Position numbers and translations under genes: made by a program. A stretch of DNA of 64,000 bases, taken from assembly GCA_951230915.1 (NCBI GenBank), contig OX579639.1, positions 22,940,001 through 23,004,000 of the forward strand. Direction: 5' to 3'. The notes beneath the pieces were generated by a model. It did not search any database and was not told where the DNA came from. It was given only the letters and a program-made list of their open reading frames with translations. The stretch comes from Antitrichia curtipendula. Lineage: Eukaryota > Streptophyta > Bryopsida > Hypnales > Leucodontaceae. Positions 11,061 to 22,790 of this stretch are shown here, piece after piece (position 1 is the first letter of the stretch; each line of letters begins with the position of its first letter).

Positions 11061-13777
11061 ACCCCCTTTTTGCACTAGAGGGTCGCTCAGTCATTCTCCC
11101 GGCGTTGGCCTCGAGATCGGTGCTGCTCTACAGCCTACTCTCCGATCTCTACTATTCTTGAAGGGTTTGTTCGGCTTAGGCTTGTTCCCATTCTGTATAT
11201 GCATCCCCAAATCACCAAACTGATATCGATCTGATGAGAGGTCAGTTCTGGCTCATCAGCCTTACCCGTTGAATCGATAGCAATCTTGCAGTCTAGAGAC
11301 ACATGAAACCTTGGTCATAGCCGCACTTATATAGAAGTCTCCTCTGCTCTCAAAACTCAAGTCTCCATTGTTTATATCTGCAAAAGAATGCATTGCAGCA
11401 TTCGCTCTGAGGAACATCGTCGATCGCACGTGCAGTAATACATTTGTAGAGACAAGCGATGGAGGCGCGAGATTTACTCGTTCTTGATCTGCCTTATCTC
11501 TCTCCTTCAAGATTTGCCTGTCATTAGCCTAAAGTAATCTCAAAATTCGCTTCTCCGTTGTTGAAATTTGCGAAAGAATTGCAGCGTTTCCTTCAAAGAA
11601 AACACCTGATCACGAGCAAGCGAATGTCGCAATGACTCTGCAATAGCAACAATGGAGAATCGAATGTTCGGTTGATTCTTGATCTTTCTTTATATTATCT
11701 ACGGTATTTCCCCTTCAGCACTCGCCTCTCTAACACTCGCGCTCAGTGTTCTCTCAACACCAGTTGGAGTTTCCATTGTTGCACATTGGAGGTTCAAACT
11801 TGCACTCATCAAATTTCCTATCTATCTCTCTCTCTCCCTCTCTCCTTCAGCGATTCGCTTCCCTGTCATTCCCGCACACACTGATCTTGAGAGTCATGGA
11901 AAGAAGTACTCCAACTATAAAGAAAACTTTCAAACTTACTCTCTCTTCTTGTTTTTTTAATGTGGACATAATGTCCCAGCGCGGGGATGGCATCGAATGA
12001 CTGGAGGAGAGAGAGAGAGAGGATCATGAGGTGAGGAATTACAAATTGCTGAGCAGTTCTTGGAGTCATCATCATCCAAAAGAACTCTGCACTTGCAATA
12101 TGCGCGCTCCACTCATCACTTCTGCAACGAAGCCATCTACCAGTCTAGAAATGATGATGGGGAGGAACCACCAACTCTTGTTCATGTTTTCAGAATGGCA
12201 CTGTCCGATTTTCATGGCGGAGATGACCGAAAAGCATCGCCAGCAATTCCTCAATAGAATTTTGGGAGGAATTCAAGATTGTTAGTGGAATTCGTGATTC
12301 CAAGTTTTTCTGCAGGAAATGGGGATCAAAGAAATATGGTAGAATTCATCTCATGTGAAATTTTTTGTCAATGTTTTATGTATTAGATAACCGATGAGCT
12401 GCGGTTGTACATTTTTCAATCACAACCTTTGATCTTCATGATCCAAGGGTGTAGGAAGCAAGTTGAAAAGAAAGAAGGTTATGAGTTGCAATTTGTAATG
12501 GCAATGGTGACGGGTTGCCAATGGGATAGTGCCACGTCAGCATTGAGAAGTCAACAACCGGTTATGTTTTGAATTTCCTTTTGGGAGGCAATTTTCAAAA
12601 GATAGTAACGTACAACAACCCATCATGATCAGAATTAGGATTTTGCTCTATTGCCGTCGCTGAAATTTTTAGTTTTTTTCCCGCATATGTAAAGACAAGT
12701 GTGAGAAACGGCGAGAGCAATTGAAACTATATTTTTTAGATAAATTATGGATTTGTTATGAATTTTTGAAGTGTGTTGTCTATCATGGCCTGAAAGAGTC
12801 TCTAGCCTAGTACCCCAAAACCAAAAAGAATTGTATCCATAATGCTCATCTTATTCACCTAAAGCAATGAAAATATTTTCCACCATACTCCTTGTCATTT
12901 TGTAGTAGAGTTGCAAGAATTGCAACTTAGATTTTGTACCAATTAAACAAGTTGGAATCTCCTATTTACAAGAGTGAGGTCCTAGTTTAAAAACTTTAAT
13001 GAGCTCATGAGTGCTTGCCTCTAGTCACCTCCTAAGTGACACTAGAAACAAATGCGTCACTCTTCACCAACAACAAGCCTAAATTTTCTTGAATTATATG
13101 ATTTTTCACCAACATGAGCATGGCAAGTTTTAGATAATGTGACCAAGATCATTGCCTTTGGATCCTCCCCCCCCCCTCCATCTCCAACTAGAGATCCATA
13201 TCCAACCTATAGGATATAGATATTTCTAACCAAGGTTAGAACAAATTTTAAACTAAAACTTATAATTTTTTTTTTCTCCTTTTCAAGATTGGTACTATTA
13301 AGGTGGTGACACATGTCCCAAAGCAGTGAACGGGAAAGCAATTCTTGAATGATCGGAATTGGCAGACTTGATACATTGGATATGGGTTCAAACTAACTCA
13401 AGGCTTGTAAAATTTGTAATAATTTCAATTTGAGGCATAAAATTACCCAAAAAATTTACAATCCCTGTGATTTCTATCTTCCTACATGGTAGAAAATTTA
13501 CATTGCCTTCTAATGCTCCTAAATAAGCGCATAATCGCTTAAATAATCGACTGTGGGTGGTTCTACCATACTCCTTGTCATTTTGTCACTACTATACATA
13601 ATGAAAAATAATACCGTTCTCCGAGTGTGACCATATCTCACAAAATTGCAAGGGTAGTGATTCCCATTAATTTCACAGGAATCATGCCATGTTTGAAGCC
13701 CCGGATTGTTTGCAATGCTTCATCTTGCGGTGGTTATAAAAATGGATGAAAATGGATGTTTCTTGCCCTATGTATTA
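11061..13777. other. Repeat-poor intergenic DNA with CT/GA microsatellites
   Basis: A CT-rich microsatellite at about 11820-11850 faces a GA run at about 12003-12022. Short ORFs (11262-12285) on both strands show no family motifs. The remainder is AT-rich. A segment near 13558-13586 repeats a phrase from about 12885-12905 (CATACTCCTTGTCATTTTGT). Confidence 0.45.
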
Positions 13778-14635
13778 AGGTAGGCACCCCCAAAATGGCA
13801 CCTGACCTTAAAGTGCCATCTACAGGTTGTGTACATTTTTAAAATCAGTTATGTACCTATTTGGATGGAGCGCTTTCAGAAACAAACTTTGACCCTTAAT
13901 AACTTTTGCATACAGTGTTCAAATGTCACGTTCCCTGGTGCGTTGGAACCTCCTTTCACTTGCCAACAAGAATAAGGTGCAGGGCTCGAAAACAGTTCGG
14001 GCATTAAGGACCGCCCCTATAAATGTGCAGAATTCAGTCTAGAGGGATTGTAAAATTGAATGAAGTGGTTGGTCTAAAAAGTACAAGTCCTGACTGTGTG
14101 CTTTTTGAATGTGAATGGGTCCAAAGGAATGACCATAATGTCTGGTTCTTGGTCAGATATGGACGCTCATATGAAGACGGAAGTGCAATTAATGGATTGC
14201 ATGAAAATCCAATTTAGAATGAGGAGTGATTTGTTTGGCAATGTGGTCTAAACCATTTTTAAATGGCCATAAAATAGAAAGATGGATTTGGCACTGACAA
14301 GCATTCAAGAAAGTGACACTTGTTGAACATTTTTAAAATGGGAAGGCGTGCTTTCTAAGGTTGAAGCCGTCGCTTTTAGAAACTGAGGTGATGGATTTTG
14401 TTTAAAAAAAGGAATGTCCATTAATTAATGAAAAAATTGCATCCCATGAAATGGAGGTTAGACATCCATTTTCAATGGAGGCGCACGGAGAGACTTTGTG
14501 CTCCTACAGTCCCATGCATTGCAAAAGTGGGCAATAGCACATCATAGGAATTTTGTGAACTCACATTTTGCACTTTGCTTCTAAGATTCATGAGCAAAGC
14601 TTTCTCTGAGCGGAGCAAAGTTTGACAGTAGCATC

Positions 14636-15163
14636 ATGAGTGATTCAAGTAACTCAGACGAAGCAAGCGATGGAAGTGAAGGCAATTGGCACAGAAGGAG
14701 AGAATGGGGAAGTAGTCAGTCTGATTACTGTGAAGATGAAGACGATTTCCCAGATGAGCTTAATGAAGAATTATTTGAGTGGTCGAAGCGCGAAGAAGAG
14801 AAGGACTGGTTTGATCAGATGGCGGCTTTTGAATTAGAAGACAGCTTAGGTGGCGCTGTAGTGCATACCGAAATTGTAGAGCCCCGGAGAATACTCCACC
14901 GCAAACCACGCACAGCAAGACAGGCAGAACTTGGCCGCGGCAGCAGCGCAGAAGGAGTGGAGGCTGACGAAGGGCGCTTTCAGAAGGACAACCTGCAGCA
15001 CCGACAACTCCACCGCGTACCGGACAGCAAGGGATGTGGTGGTCTCTCCGTACAACACGGAGCCCACTTCAGCGACAATGTTGGAGTCCAACGTGGACAG
15101 CGACGCACTGAACTTAGTGAGGAGGCGGAGGAGGTCAGCTCCGGCAGCGACGACCATCGATAG
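14636..15163 (+). CDS. Acidic Ser-rich ORF upstream of the transposase, perhaps transposon ORF1
   Basis: 175 codons from an ATG. Residues 1-80 are Ser/Asp/Glu-rich (DSSNSDEASDGSE, EDEDDFPDELNEELF, KREEEKDWFDQM) and are followed by RRILHRKPRTA, reminiscent of the N-termini of PIF/Harbinger transposases. From about residue 95 the composition changes (Gln, His, Gly, Ser) and the other two frames are also open, so the second half may be out of frame. It stops 133 bp before the transposase start. It could be a second transposon protein, a decayed exon or a fragment of another element. Function unknown. Confidence 0.4.
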   Translation: MSDSSNSDEASDGSEGNWHRRREWGSSQSDYCEDEDDFPDELNEELFEWSKREEEKDWFDQMAAFELEDSLGGAVVHTEIVEPRRILHRKPRTARQAELGRGSSAEGVEADEGRFQKDNLQHRQLHRVPDSKGCGGLSVQHGAHFSDNVGVQRGQRRTELSEEAEEVSSGSDDHR

Positions 15164-15295
15164 CGAGGACATGCCCCCACCAAAGCTGCTCGGCGATTGA
15201 GGAGCGCAACGACGCGGAAGGACGACACCAACACCAAAACAGCATCGACGTCACACTTCCACAATGTTGGGCCCAGTCTGACGTCCGCCTAAGGT

Positions 15296-17554
15296 ATGCC
15301 TCCCTGTCCGCCATCCTCTAGAGGTCTACAAACTTCAGCAGGTACCCGTCATTGCAAGAGAAATGGCAACTGGACAACAACGGAGTTGAGGAGTGCCATT
15401 TCTGATGTGGACGATGGAATTCCAATTAGAACTGCTGCAAGAGATTATGGTATTCCTACATCCACATTAAGAGGGCATTTTTATGGAATTACAACAAACA
15501 GAAGGAGGGGAAAAATGGGCGTCTTAACACATGCAGAAGAAGAAGAGCTTGTGCAGTATTTGGTTAAAATGCAGGAGCTGGGATTCCCCCTAACTTTATT
15601 ACAGTTAAGAGAGAAAGTAGGAATCCTAACCCAAACCAGAGTGACCCCTTTCCAAGATGGTATTCCTGGTGCAGGGTGGGTCAAGTGTTTCAAACAACGA
15701 CATCCTGAGCTTACCATCAGAAAAGCACAAGCTCTCGAGCAAAATAGAGCAAGGAACTTGTGTCCAGAAGTTGTATCTTCTTTCTATGGGAATTTGCAAA
15801 GACTATATGAAGCACACAATTACCCAGCAGAACACATATGGAACTGCGATGAGAGTGGCGCCCAAGCTGGCAAGGGTGGTGGCGCTCTAGTGATTGCAAA
15901 AAGAAGATCAAGAAGTGTCCATAAGGTAACTCCTGACCAGAGAGAGTGGCTCACAGTTCTTTGCTGCATCAATGCAAAAGGACTAACTCTACCAAATTTC
16001 TACGTTTTCAAAGGAAAGAGAAAAACTAGAAATTTTTTGAGAATGACAGGGGAAAAAGGAGCTGTCTTGGCTATGCAGCCCAAGGCCTGGATGACCAATG
16101 AGTTATTTCAAGAATGGATGTTACATTTTCTGTTCAACATTTCAGAGTTGTATGGCATATCTCCTTCCAACAGACATCTGCTTATTATGGATGGACATGG
16201 AAGTCATGTCACTCTAGATGTCATCAAATTAGCTGTGTCCAAAGGGCTGGACTTGCTTACATTTCCATCACACACGTCCCATGCCATGCAACCTCTAGAT
16301 GTCACCTGCTTCAGACCTTTCAAACTGTCATTTAGAGCCTATAGGGACAAGTGGTCACTTAGCCATAAGGGTCAAATGTCAATGAAGGAGGACATAGCCC
16401 AATGGGTCTCTCATGCTCTAAGGCGAGCATTAACAGTTAAGAACATAACAAAAGGCTTTGAAACCACTGGAATATTTCCTATGAATGTAAGGGCAATGGA
16501 TTCCAAGATGGGGCCTAGTGAGGCATATGACAGGAGTAAAGCAGGATCAACCTCTGTGGATAGTCGAAATGAAGTGCAAGCACCATTTGAATTAGAAGCA
16601 TGGGAAATTCAAGAAATTTTGGACGAGCCAGAAGTGGACCTCCCTACTTGTCAACAGTACTATGTGCAAGTCGACGGTGACGAAGCTGAAGAATGTGAAG
16701 AACGAAGTGGCAGTGCCAGTTCAGATGAGGAGGAAGCTGGACCTCAGGATGCTGGACCTCAGGATGCTGCAGCTGAAGAAGAGAGAAATGGATTCAGTGA
16801 ACTGCTGGAATTGCCACGAATTCAGGTACCACTCCTGTCTACCAAAAGAATGCAGCCTCGAATAGATTACCAGAAGTCTGTATTGTTGACGGAAGAAGAG
16901 CATCTCAAACAGCTCGAAGATAGGGCTGAGAAAAGACAACAAGCCACAAATGAGAGAGAGAGAAGGAAGTCAGAAATGGAGGCCACCAAAGAAATGAGAG
17001 CTCAAGAGAAGAAGAGGAAATTACTGGAGAAACAGGCCAGGGCGGAAGCAAGGAAGGTGAAGAAAAGATATAATGAGCAATGGAGTGCCAAAAATGTAAG
17101 TGCTCAAGGGGAGAGACTACATGCTGCCATTCGGGCTAATGCACCTGTCCTAGGCTATCGACCACCTTACTGTGGCATCATCCCTTCCATCTGCAAACAG
17201 AACCAGAAGCTTGCAATATTGAAAAGACGGATGAGGAAGAGAGGACAGGACATCAGCAGCTTACCCCCTTTGCAAGAAGTTCCAACGCACATTAGGAGTG
17301 GCATTGGAGTGCAGCAGCTGCTGATGCAACAACAAATCATGCAACAACAGCTCATGCAGCAGCAACTCATGCAGCAGCAAGTCATACAACAACTTATGCA
17401 GCAACAGAGTGTTTTTATCTCCCCCAACGGCTTGCCAACTCCAACTCTGCAGAACAGAAACTATGTTTATGCCTGCACTTTTCCGTGGACTACACCACCA
17501 TATGCCCTCCAGCAAAGCTACAATACGGCGGAGCATCAACAAAGAGCGCTCTGA
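15296..17554 (+). CDS. Tigger/pogo-type DDE transposase, intact catalytic triad
   Basis: Uninterrupted 752-aa ORF. The ATG is fixed by an in-frame TAA two codons upstream. A pipsqueak-type HTH (about residues 22-70, RTAARDYGIPTSTLRGH) precedes a CENP-B/Tc5-type HTH (about 75-150, WVKCFKQRHPEL). The DDE_1 catalytic core has D185 in WNCDESG, D299 in MDGHGSH and D335 in QPLDVTCF, so all three acids are present with 35 residues between the last two. Residues about 470-490 are acidic, 520-610 form a long charged coiled coil, and about 675-710 is a tandem LMQQQ repeat. Known: Tc1/mariner-superfamily enzymes cut and paste at TA. Oddities: the long Gln-rich C-terminus and an unbroken frame, which suggest either recent activity or domestication. 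Confidence 0.9.
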   Translation: MPPCPPSSRGLQTSAGTRHCKRNGNWTTTELRSAISDVDDGIPIRTAARDYGIPTSTLRGHFYGITTNRRRGKMGVLTHAEEEELVQYLVKMQELGFPLTLLQLREKVGILTQTRVTPFQDGIPGAGWVKCFKQRHPELTIRKAQALEQNRARNLCPEVVSSFYGNLQRLYEAHNYPAEHIWNCDESGAQAGKGGGALVIAKRRSRSVHKVTPDQREWLTVLCCINAKGLTLPNFYVFKGKRKTRNFLRMTGEKGAVLAMQPKAWMTNELFQEWMLHFLFNISELYGISPSNRHLLIMDGHGSHVTLDVIKLAVSKGLDLLTFPSHTSHAMQPLDVTCFRPFKLSFRAYRDKWSLSHKGQMSMKEDIAQWVSHALRRALTVKNITKGFETTGIFPMNVRAMDSKMGPSEAYDRSKAGSTSVDSRNEVQAPFELEAWEIQEILDEPEVDLPTCQQYYVQVDGDEAEECEERSGSASSDEEEAGPQDAGPQDAAAEEERNGFSELLELPRIQVPLLSTKRMQPRIDYQKSVLLTEEEHLKQLEDRAEKRQQATNERERRKSEMEATKEMRAQEKKRKLLEKQARAEARKVKKRYNEQWSAKNVSAQGERLHAAIRANAPVLGYRPPYCGIIPSICKQNQKLAILKRRMRKRGQDISSLPPLQEVPTHIRSGIGVQQLLMQQQIMQQQLMQQQLMQQQVIQQLMQQQSVFISPNGLPTPTLQNRNYVYACTFPWTTPPYALQQSYNTAEHQQRAL
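17311..17410 (+). repeat. 15-bp tandem repeat coding LMQQQ
   Basis: Several near-perfect units of CTCATGCAGCAGCAA type lie inside the transposase reading frame and encode a Met/Leu-Gln tract. All changes keep the frame. Confidence 0.8.
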
Positions 17555-18888
17555 ATCTGAACTGGAAATTGTACATAAGTTTTGCAGCGGAAAGGAAAAA
17601 ACTGTTTTTGAAGAAGTCATGCGCTGTGAGCTCCCGGCGCTCCTGTCACGCAGACCTGCATACAGAGAAACACACATGGGCTTGAAGAAAACAAAGGACC
17701 TGTAAGTCATACCAACAAGACAGAAATGCAAGAGAAAGGGTCCGCCTAACTTACCTGTAGGCACTACACTTAGGAAGCACGCGCTATCGCTGGAGCGCTC
17801 ACCAGCATCGGCTCCCAGAAGTGGAGGGGAGGACGTCAGAGATGGAGTCTCCAAGAACTGAAGGCCTCCGCACTGTGCCTAAGAAGTTGCAGGAAGAACG
17901 GACTCACTAAGGCAAAGTCGACGTGGGAGATTCAAAACCAAGCGGGTCCATCTACAAACCCGGCCAGTTCATTGGCGGAGGCTGCAGGATGGAGCAACAG
18001 ACATGGCCGACTGAAGATTCCACCAACAACAATGTTGAACGGACTTCCTAAGGAACAGGGCGGGCAATGGATTTGCAAGTGGCAACGGCTATTTTCAGGA
18101 TGACACCGAATCCACATAGATGGCTGTCAACGTTAGGAAGACCGTAATGCAGGCCTCCATTTCAGGGCGGACTTGAAGGCTTTCCTCAGGGGGAAGGCGT
18201 GGATAATTATTCCAAGGTTCTGGTACGATGTTTGTTTCTGTCACTTAAATATTCTGGACTTATGCGTTGGGCGATTTCGAGGCTTTAGAATCGCTTTCAT
18301 GGATTTCCAGTGTGTCAGTTCCTGCCATGATATTCTCTATTGGATTTCATGTGGGTGGTTTTTGGCCTCTCACGGGGCGATTTCAGGCCTCTAAGTGAGC
18401 GATTTTAGGACTTACAGAGGGTGATGTCAGGTTGTCTTCAATTGGGAATAGAAACGCCACTAATTAGCATCGCCACACGCCTGACACGGAATTCCAATAT
18501 TATACAGTGCATTTTTGAATTAGCAGGGTTCCTTTTTAATTCTATTTCTTGCTTCATTATGGACATAATGCGAATGCTTTTAAGACTGACATGACCGCTC
18601 CAGCACATCCTATTTTCCTAATTATACAATGACTTCTTCTATTCAAAGACATGTTTCTTTTAATTACTGTTGCACCCTATGAGCAACAATAGCGCCCTAG
18701 AGAGAAAAACTTCAATAAACTGTATTTAATTCATATGAACTCTGAAAATTATGATTTTCATCTGTAATGAACTGTTGTTCACTTCTCTTTTGTCTGAAAA
18801 TTTGTTAATACAATTTACATAGCCACATTTTTCTATAAATGGCCAAAACCGCTTAGATGAACGCTTTTACAGCCCTCCACCTTAACTA
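17555..18888. other. 3' flank of the transposase
   Basis: Moderate GC to about 18.2 kb (possibly untranslated transposon sequence), then AT-rich. A good splice-donor match (CTGTAAGT at about 17699-17706) suggests the transcript may be spliced downstream of the stop. No further gene was recognised. Confidence 0.4.
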
Positions 18889-19676
18889 AGGTGGGTGGCT
18901 CAAAATACGACCTCTTCTTCAACGGAGCTCTGAAACAGTCCTATAGGGAGCTCTGAAATGGAGAATAAAAGGTCCTAAAATGAACCGCCAAACTCTCTTA
19001 GCACAAGGTACTGTATAATTAAGGGTTGTCAATGGATGGAATAAGAACTACGGAGGGTCCATTTCAAAGCCAAGGTGTGTCCACTTAATTTTTCTAAATG
19101 GGAATTGATTGCCCAATTGCCTTCTTACGAATGTTAAAAGAATGTAAGATCCGTTTAAGTTTAGTAAGGGTCACATTTAGGAGCCTTGTGTGTTACTTTT
19201 TAAATGCCCCTTGATTTAGTGTTGCTTTTGTCCGGCCTTTGACCTAGTTGTTTGTATTGTTATTGCTTTGCAATGGATTTTCATTTGTTTCAAACAAAAA
19301 AAATCCCAAAAAGACCCATCTTTTTCTGGATAAGAAACAAACTTCACGTCACCATGTAAATGATCCTAATTGAAGAGTGACGAGCACCAAATACAAATTC
19401 TATGCATCAGTGTTTATTTTTGGTCAAGCCATATCTTTTTTCGGACTACACATGTTGTTTTTGCAAGGCCTAGGATCACAAATAGGTGCCTAAGGCAAAA
19501 TTCTTTGAAAATTCTTAAGTAATTCATAAATGCTCCAAAAAATATGAAACCACTTGTGTTAGATTCCGCATCAATTTTTCTTCAAGGGAAAAACAAGGGA
19601 AAATTCTTTCGGACATCTGAAAACCATAAAAACGCCCAGCAGCTCTTAAAAGAGTCACTTTTTGAGCCACCTACCG
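18889..19676. mobile_element. TA-flanked AGGTGG-ended MITE, about 790 bp
   Basis: The left end is AGGTGGGTGGCTCAAAA preceded by TA. The right end TTTTGAGCCACCTACCG is its inverted partner with two mismatches. Internal sequence around 19490-19570 (ATATGAAACCACTTGTGTTA) recurs inverted in the 24.4-kb element. No transposase is present. The right TA flank appears mutated. Confidence 0.6.
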
Positions 19677-20046
19677 CTTGCATGATACCAATTACAAGTT
19701 CCATCCTAGCTCTCTCATACAATCCCACAAGAACAAGAAGACATTTAAAATGTTTTTATGATCCAGTCTTTTGATGCTTGTCTAAGACACATTGGCTCTC
19801 TGCGCCAGGACATGGCAGCTTAGGATCCTGTTTGCAAATTCGGTACGTGTTTTGCCATTGACTTGGCAAGTTATTTTATCAACCCTTTGTACATATGATG
19901 TCTTTGTCTCAGGGTGTTAGTTTATTTTATGTTTTGCCATCACAAGCTTGTTATTTGGCAGTTGCAGGCAGTCACACCAAGATGTGTACCCTCTTGAGAG
20001 TGGTACGTACCTTCAGCTGATGTGGACTACGCTCGGGACTACTTAA

Positions 20047-20304
20047 CCCCTAAAGGTCAGAGACTAGGTTTTCAACAAAACCGCTTAAAGAAGTTTTTTC
20101 AGCTGCCCGTTGACCAATGAAAATGACATATCATGCAATAACTTTTTAACCACACAGTCAAAAGTTATGAAAATTGTTGGGCCTTAAAGCTACTCCTCGG
20201 GCACATCTTGTATGAAAACTTCAAAGAAAAATAAAAACTTCGTTTGTAGTGAGCTACCCAAAATCGCTATGTTGTCAAAAAAACGGTGTGTGGTCCTTTA
20301 GGGG
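20047..20304 (-). mobile_element. TTAA-flanked piggyBac-like element, copy B (258 bp, deleted)
   Basis: TTAA|CCCCTAAAGG is at the left and CCTTTAGGGG|GTAA at the right, the right TTAA having one change. The body is the reverse complement of the left third of copy D (23430), including GGGCACATCTTGTATGAAA and ATAACTTTTTAACCA. It is therefore an internally deleted, inverted member of the same subfamily. Confidence 0.7.
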
Positions 20305-21075
20305 GTAATTTGGTAGGACTTCAAAGGGACAAGCGAAGAGCCGGCAGTTCACCCTGTCCGGGAGTGGGGACGTTTCTTTTCTTAGCTTCAACTTGAAGGC
20401 CTTGTGTTGGCCGGGATGAACCGACCTACTCACTCTTCCTCCTGGAAAATCATTCTAGTGATGCATGTAAAACATAGACCCCTATTTTGTACTTGATTAA
20501 TTTATCTTGTACACTTTTCAAGCTAATTTGAGGCTTCTAACTGCAAATATGAATTCAAAATTTGCAGTGTGGGACAAATAAAAAATTTCAATATTTTCCT
20601 TCAAGGACAAGTGAGGGGGGGGGGGGGGTCACCCTAGCCCCAACCCTTAGATGCAAAAGTTCAATGTTTTTTTGATGGTTTGTTCAAAGCTTCACTTATT
20701 TTATCCTATTAGTATGGGCTCAAGATTAATTTTTTCCTGTAAAACTAGTGTCATTACAAAATCTTTCGGGGGTGGGGGTGCAATTTAGTATAGTATATGA
20801 ATATTTTATCTTCCACTAGTGTGACTTGATAAATTATATCACATGTGAAGGATAAAATTTGTGAACCAATACATTAATATTAAATTTAGTAATTGTAAAA
20901 CTATTTACAAACTCTAACACTAATTGTCAAAATTATTGTTAATGCTATCAACACTAGATGTCAACATTAATATTGATTGTCAACTAAATTTCCACCCAAA
21001 AAACTAAATTAGTACCGAGATAGTTTACCCTACACTAAATTATCATCCAACATGAACACTAATTGTTAGTATTAA
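20305..21075. repeat. Degenerate GC-rich repeat unit and poly-G tract
   Basis: Segments at about 20325-20375 (AGTTCACCCTGTCCGG) and 20540-20570 (AATATGAATTC) match the hairpin-ended units at 32.6-34.0 kb. A run of 14 or more G at about 20616-20630 is a possible G-quadruplex or assembly-difficult site. The rest is AT-rich. Confidence 0.4.
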
Positions 21076-22000
21076 CCCCTAAAGTCACAAAGCCTCCTTG
21101 GGTGACTAAATGAATTTTGAGTAGGCTCTTGTAACCTCAATTTCTAAGGTGATTTTGAATAATTCTCTTAAGATAGAATTTTTTTTTCTTAAGATAGAAA
21201 AATACATTACCTTTCAAAGAATGTCATTTTTATTTCAACCCATGCCCGGGAGCAAAATTCATGCCTAATAAGCTCAAAACGGAGAAGATTTGGCAACAAA
21301 AAATATCCACAAAAATTTGAAATTAAAATTATTATTTTTTCTACATATATTATATTTTTTTCTACATGGAAAGCTTTTGATTCATACCATTTGGAATAGT
21401 GATGTGAAAGTTATGGAGCATTATATTTTCCAGGCAATCTTAGAAACCTCTTGAAAAAATAACATATTAGATTTGTATTTTAACTCAATTTTTACAATTT
21501 TCTAAGAAATAGTTCCACAACATTAAGTATATTTTTAAAACATTCAATCTCAACATTGGAATTAGTGTGTTTCAATTCTGTTTTAAAGCTATTGATAATT
21601 TATTTTTTCCTTCAATCTTTTATTTGCTTCTACTAAACAATTTTAAAAGAATATACTTGAAACTTTCTTATTCTATAATTTTAACTCAATTCTTCAACAT
21701 GTTGTTTTTTAAATCAAAATGTGTAGTACAAAATTTTCAAGTTAAATTGAGAAGATAATGTCAAATACTCTAGTCAAGGAACATGCTCAAAAAGTTGTTT
21801 TCTTCACTTTAAGCACAAATATCTTGCAATCTACATGGTGAAAGTTTCTAAAATTTTGTCTACATATTTTTTTACTAGTTTTGTGCAAGATCTTATGATT
21901 AAAGATGCAAAAAAAATGATTTATAAATTTTAATTTTTTACCATAGAAATGGTAGTTTTGAGGGGTTTTTTATGAAAAAAAGGCCTGAAGATTTTACAAG
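21076..22000 (+). mobile_element. TTAA-flanked piggyBac-like element, copy C (925 bp)
   Basis: The left end is TTAA|CCCCTAAAGTC. The right end is degenerate but followed by TTAA at 22001-22004. Shared internal blocks include AAGCTTTTGATTCATACCATTTGGA, ATCTTGCAATCTACATGGT and the terminal GGTAGTTTTGAGGGGTTTT. Length agrees with copies D and G. No coding capacity. Confidence 0.7.
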
Positions 22001-22004
22001 TTAA

Positions 22005-22555
22005 CGCAAATTGTCAACTAAATGGAATTATAATGAGTTATATGACAAGGTAAATAACACAATGGGTACTATAACACTAATAAAATTTCATTATTAGTGT
22101 GTTGTAGTAAGTCAATTGTAAATTAAGTCAAGAAGAAAAAAATCCGGCTCGTGCGGATGAAGCAGCCTAGGTGGAAGGTTAAGAAATAGGCGCCATTTAG
22201 GCCTATTAAAACTACTAGAGCAAAAAACTCCATTTTTTCACCAAGTATCTTGAAAATCTTGGTGGGCATTGTGGTGTTTTGTTTTGTTTTTTTAAACAAA
22301 TGAAATGAAATTTTTTAATTTTTTTAAACACATGGACAATTTCCATTGCAGGGGAAAAAGTATATATAACCAAAAGACTTAGTCCTTGGCGGATTGTTTT
22401 TGCTTTTAAAGTTTTCACTTAAAAAAAATTCAAGCTAACATCAACTGCCGAGCAACGCAAGATGACTAACACTAACAACATAAAGAAGCAAGGTAAGCCG
22501 ATAAGGTGAAAGGCCTCTCATATAGAAACTCATGTTTTGATTGAACCCAATGGAA
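22005..22555. other. AT-rich DNA, no feature seen
   Basis: Nothing recognisable apart from poly-T/A runs. Confidence 0.4.
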
Positions 22556-22790
22556 CAAAAAAAAATTTAATTTAGACATACAGCCTTCAAGGCGGTAGCT
22601 GAATTGATATGACACAACATCTAAGGCAACCCGGCAAGAACTGAGGACTACACACCTTGGGTATCCTCATCAGGAACAAGTGGAGAAATTAACTAACTCC
22701 CCATACAAACAATGTCAGCATTGGGGGATTGAACCGGGAACTTCATGCAGATTCCACTGGAAGCCCCTACTACTTGGCCATCACCCAGGG
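22556..22790 (-). mobile_element. tRNA-derived SINE
   Basis: Read on the minus strand from 22790, it begins with an A-box-like TGGCCAAGTAGT, followed about 45 bp later by a B-box GGTTCAATCCC, the internal pol III promoter of a tRNA gene. A tRNA-unrelated body of about 150 bp follows and ends in an AAATTTTTTTTT tail. There is no tRNA cloverleaf with a usable acceptor stem. Length and T-rich tail resemble plant Au-type SINEs. Target duplication was not clear. Confidence 0.65.

Larger units (their letters stand above)
13778..18882 (+). mobile_element. Candidate autonomous Tigger/pogo-like element (boundaries tentative)
   Basis: It encloses the transposase at 15296 and the acidic ORF at 14636. 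The left end reads TA|AGGTAGGCACCC and the right end, reversed, TA|AGGTGGAGGGCTG; both have the AGGTRG start and TA flank seen in the short elements at 18.9, 24.4, 24.9 and 33.5 kb. Beyond the first six bases the two ends differ, so one may belong to a neighbouring copy. The right end resembles the 33.5-kb MITE (GCTGTAAAAGC). The span would be about 5.1 kb. Confidence 0.4.

Noticed and set aside
14846..15172. 108-aa hydrophobic minus-strand ORF
   Set aside because: Opposite-strand shadow of the acidic ORF in a GC-rich stretch. Its hydrophobicity follows from the reversed codon composition.
17261..17854. 197-aa minus-strand ORF with LLLHELL repeats
   Set aside because: Antisense of the CAG/CAA repeat that encodes the Gln tract of the transposase.
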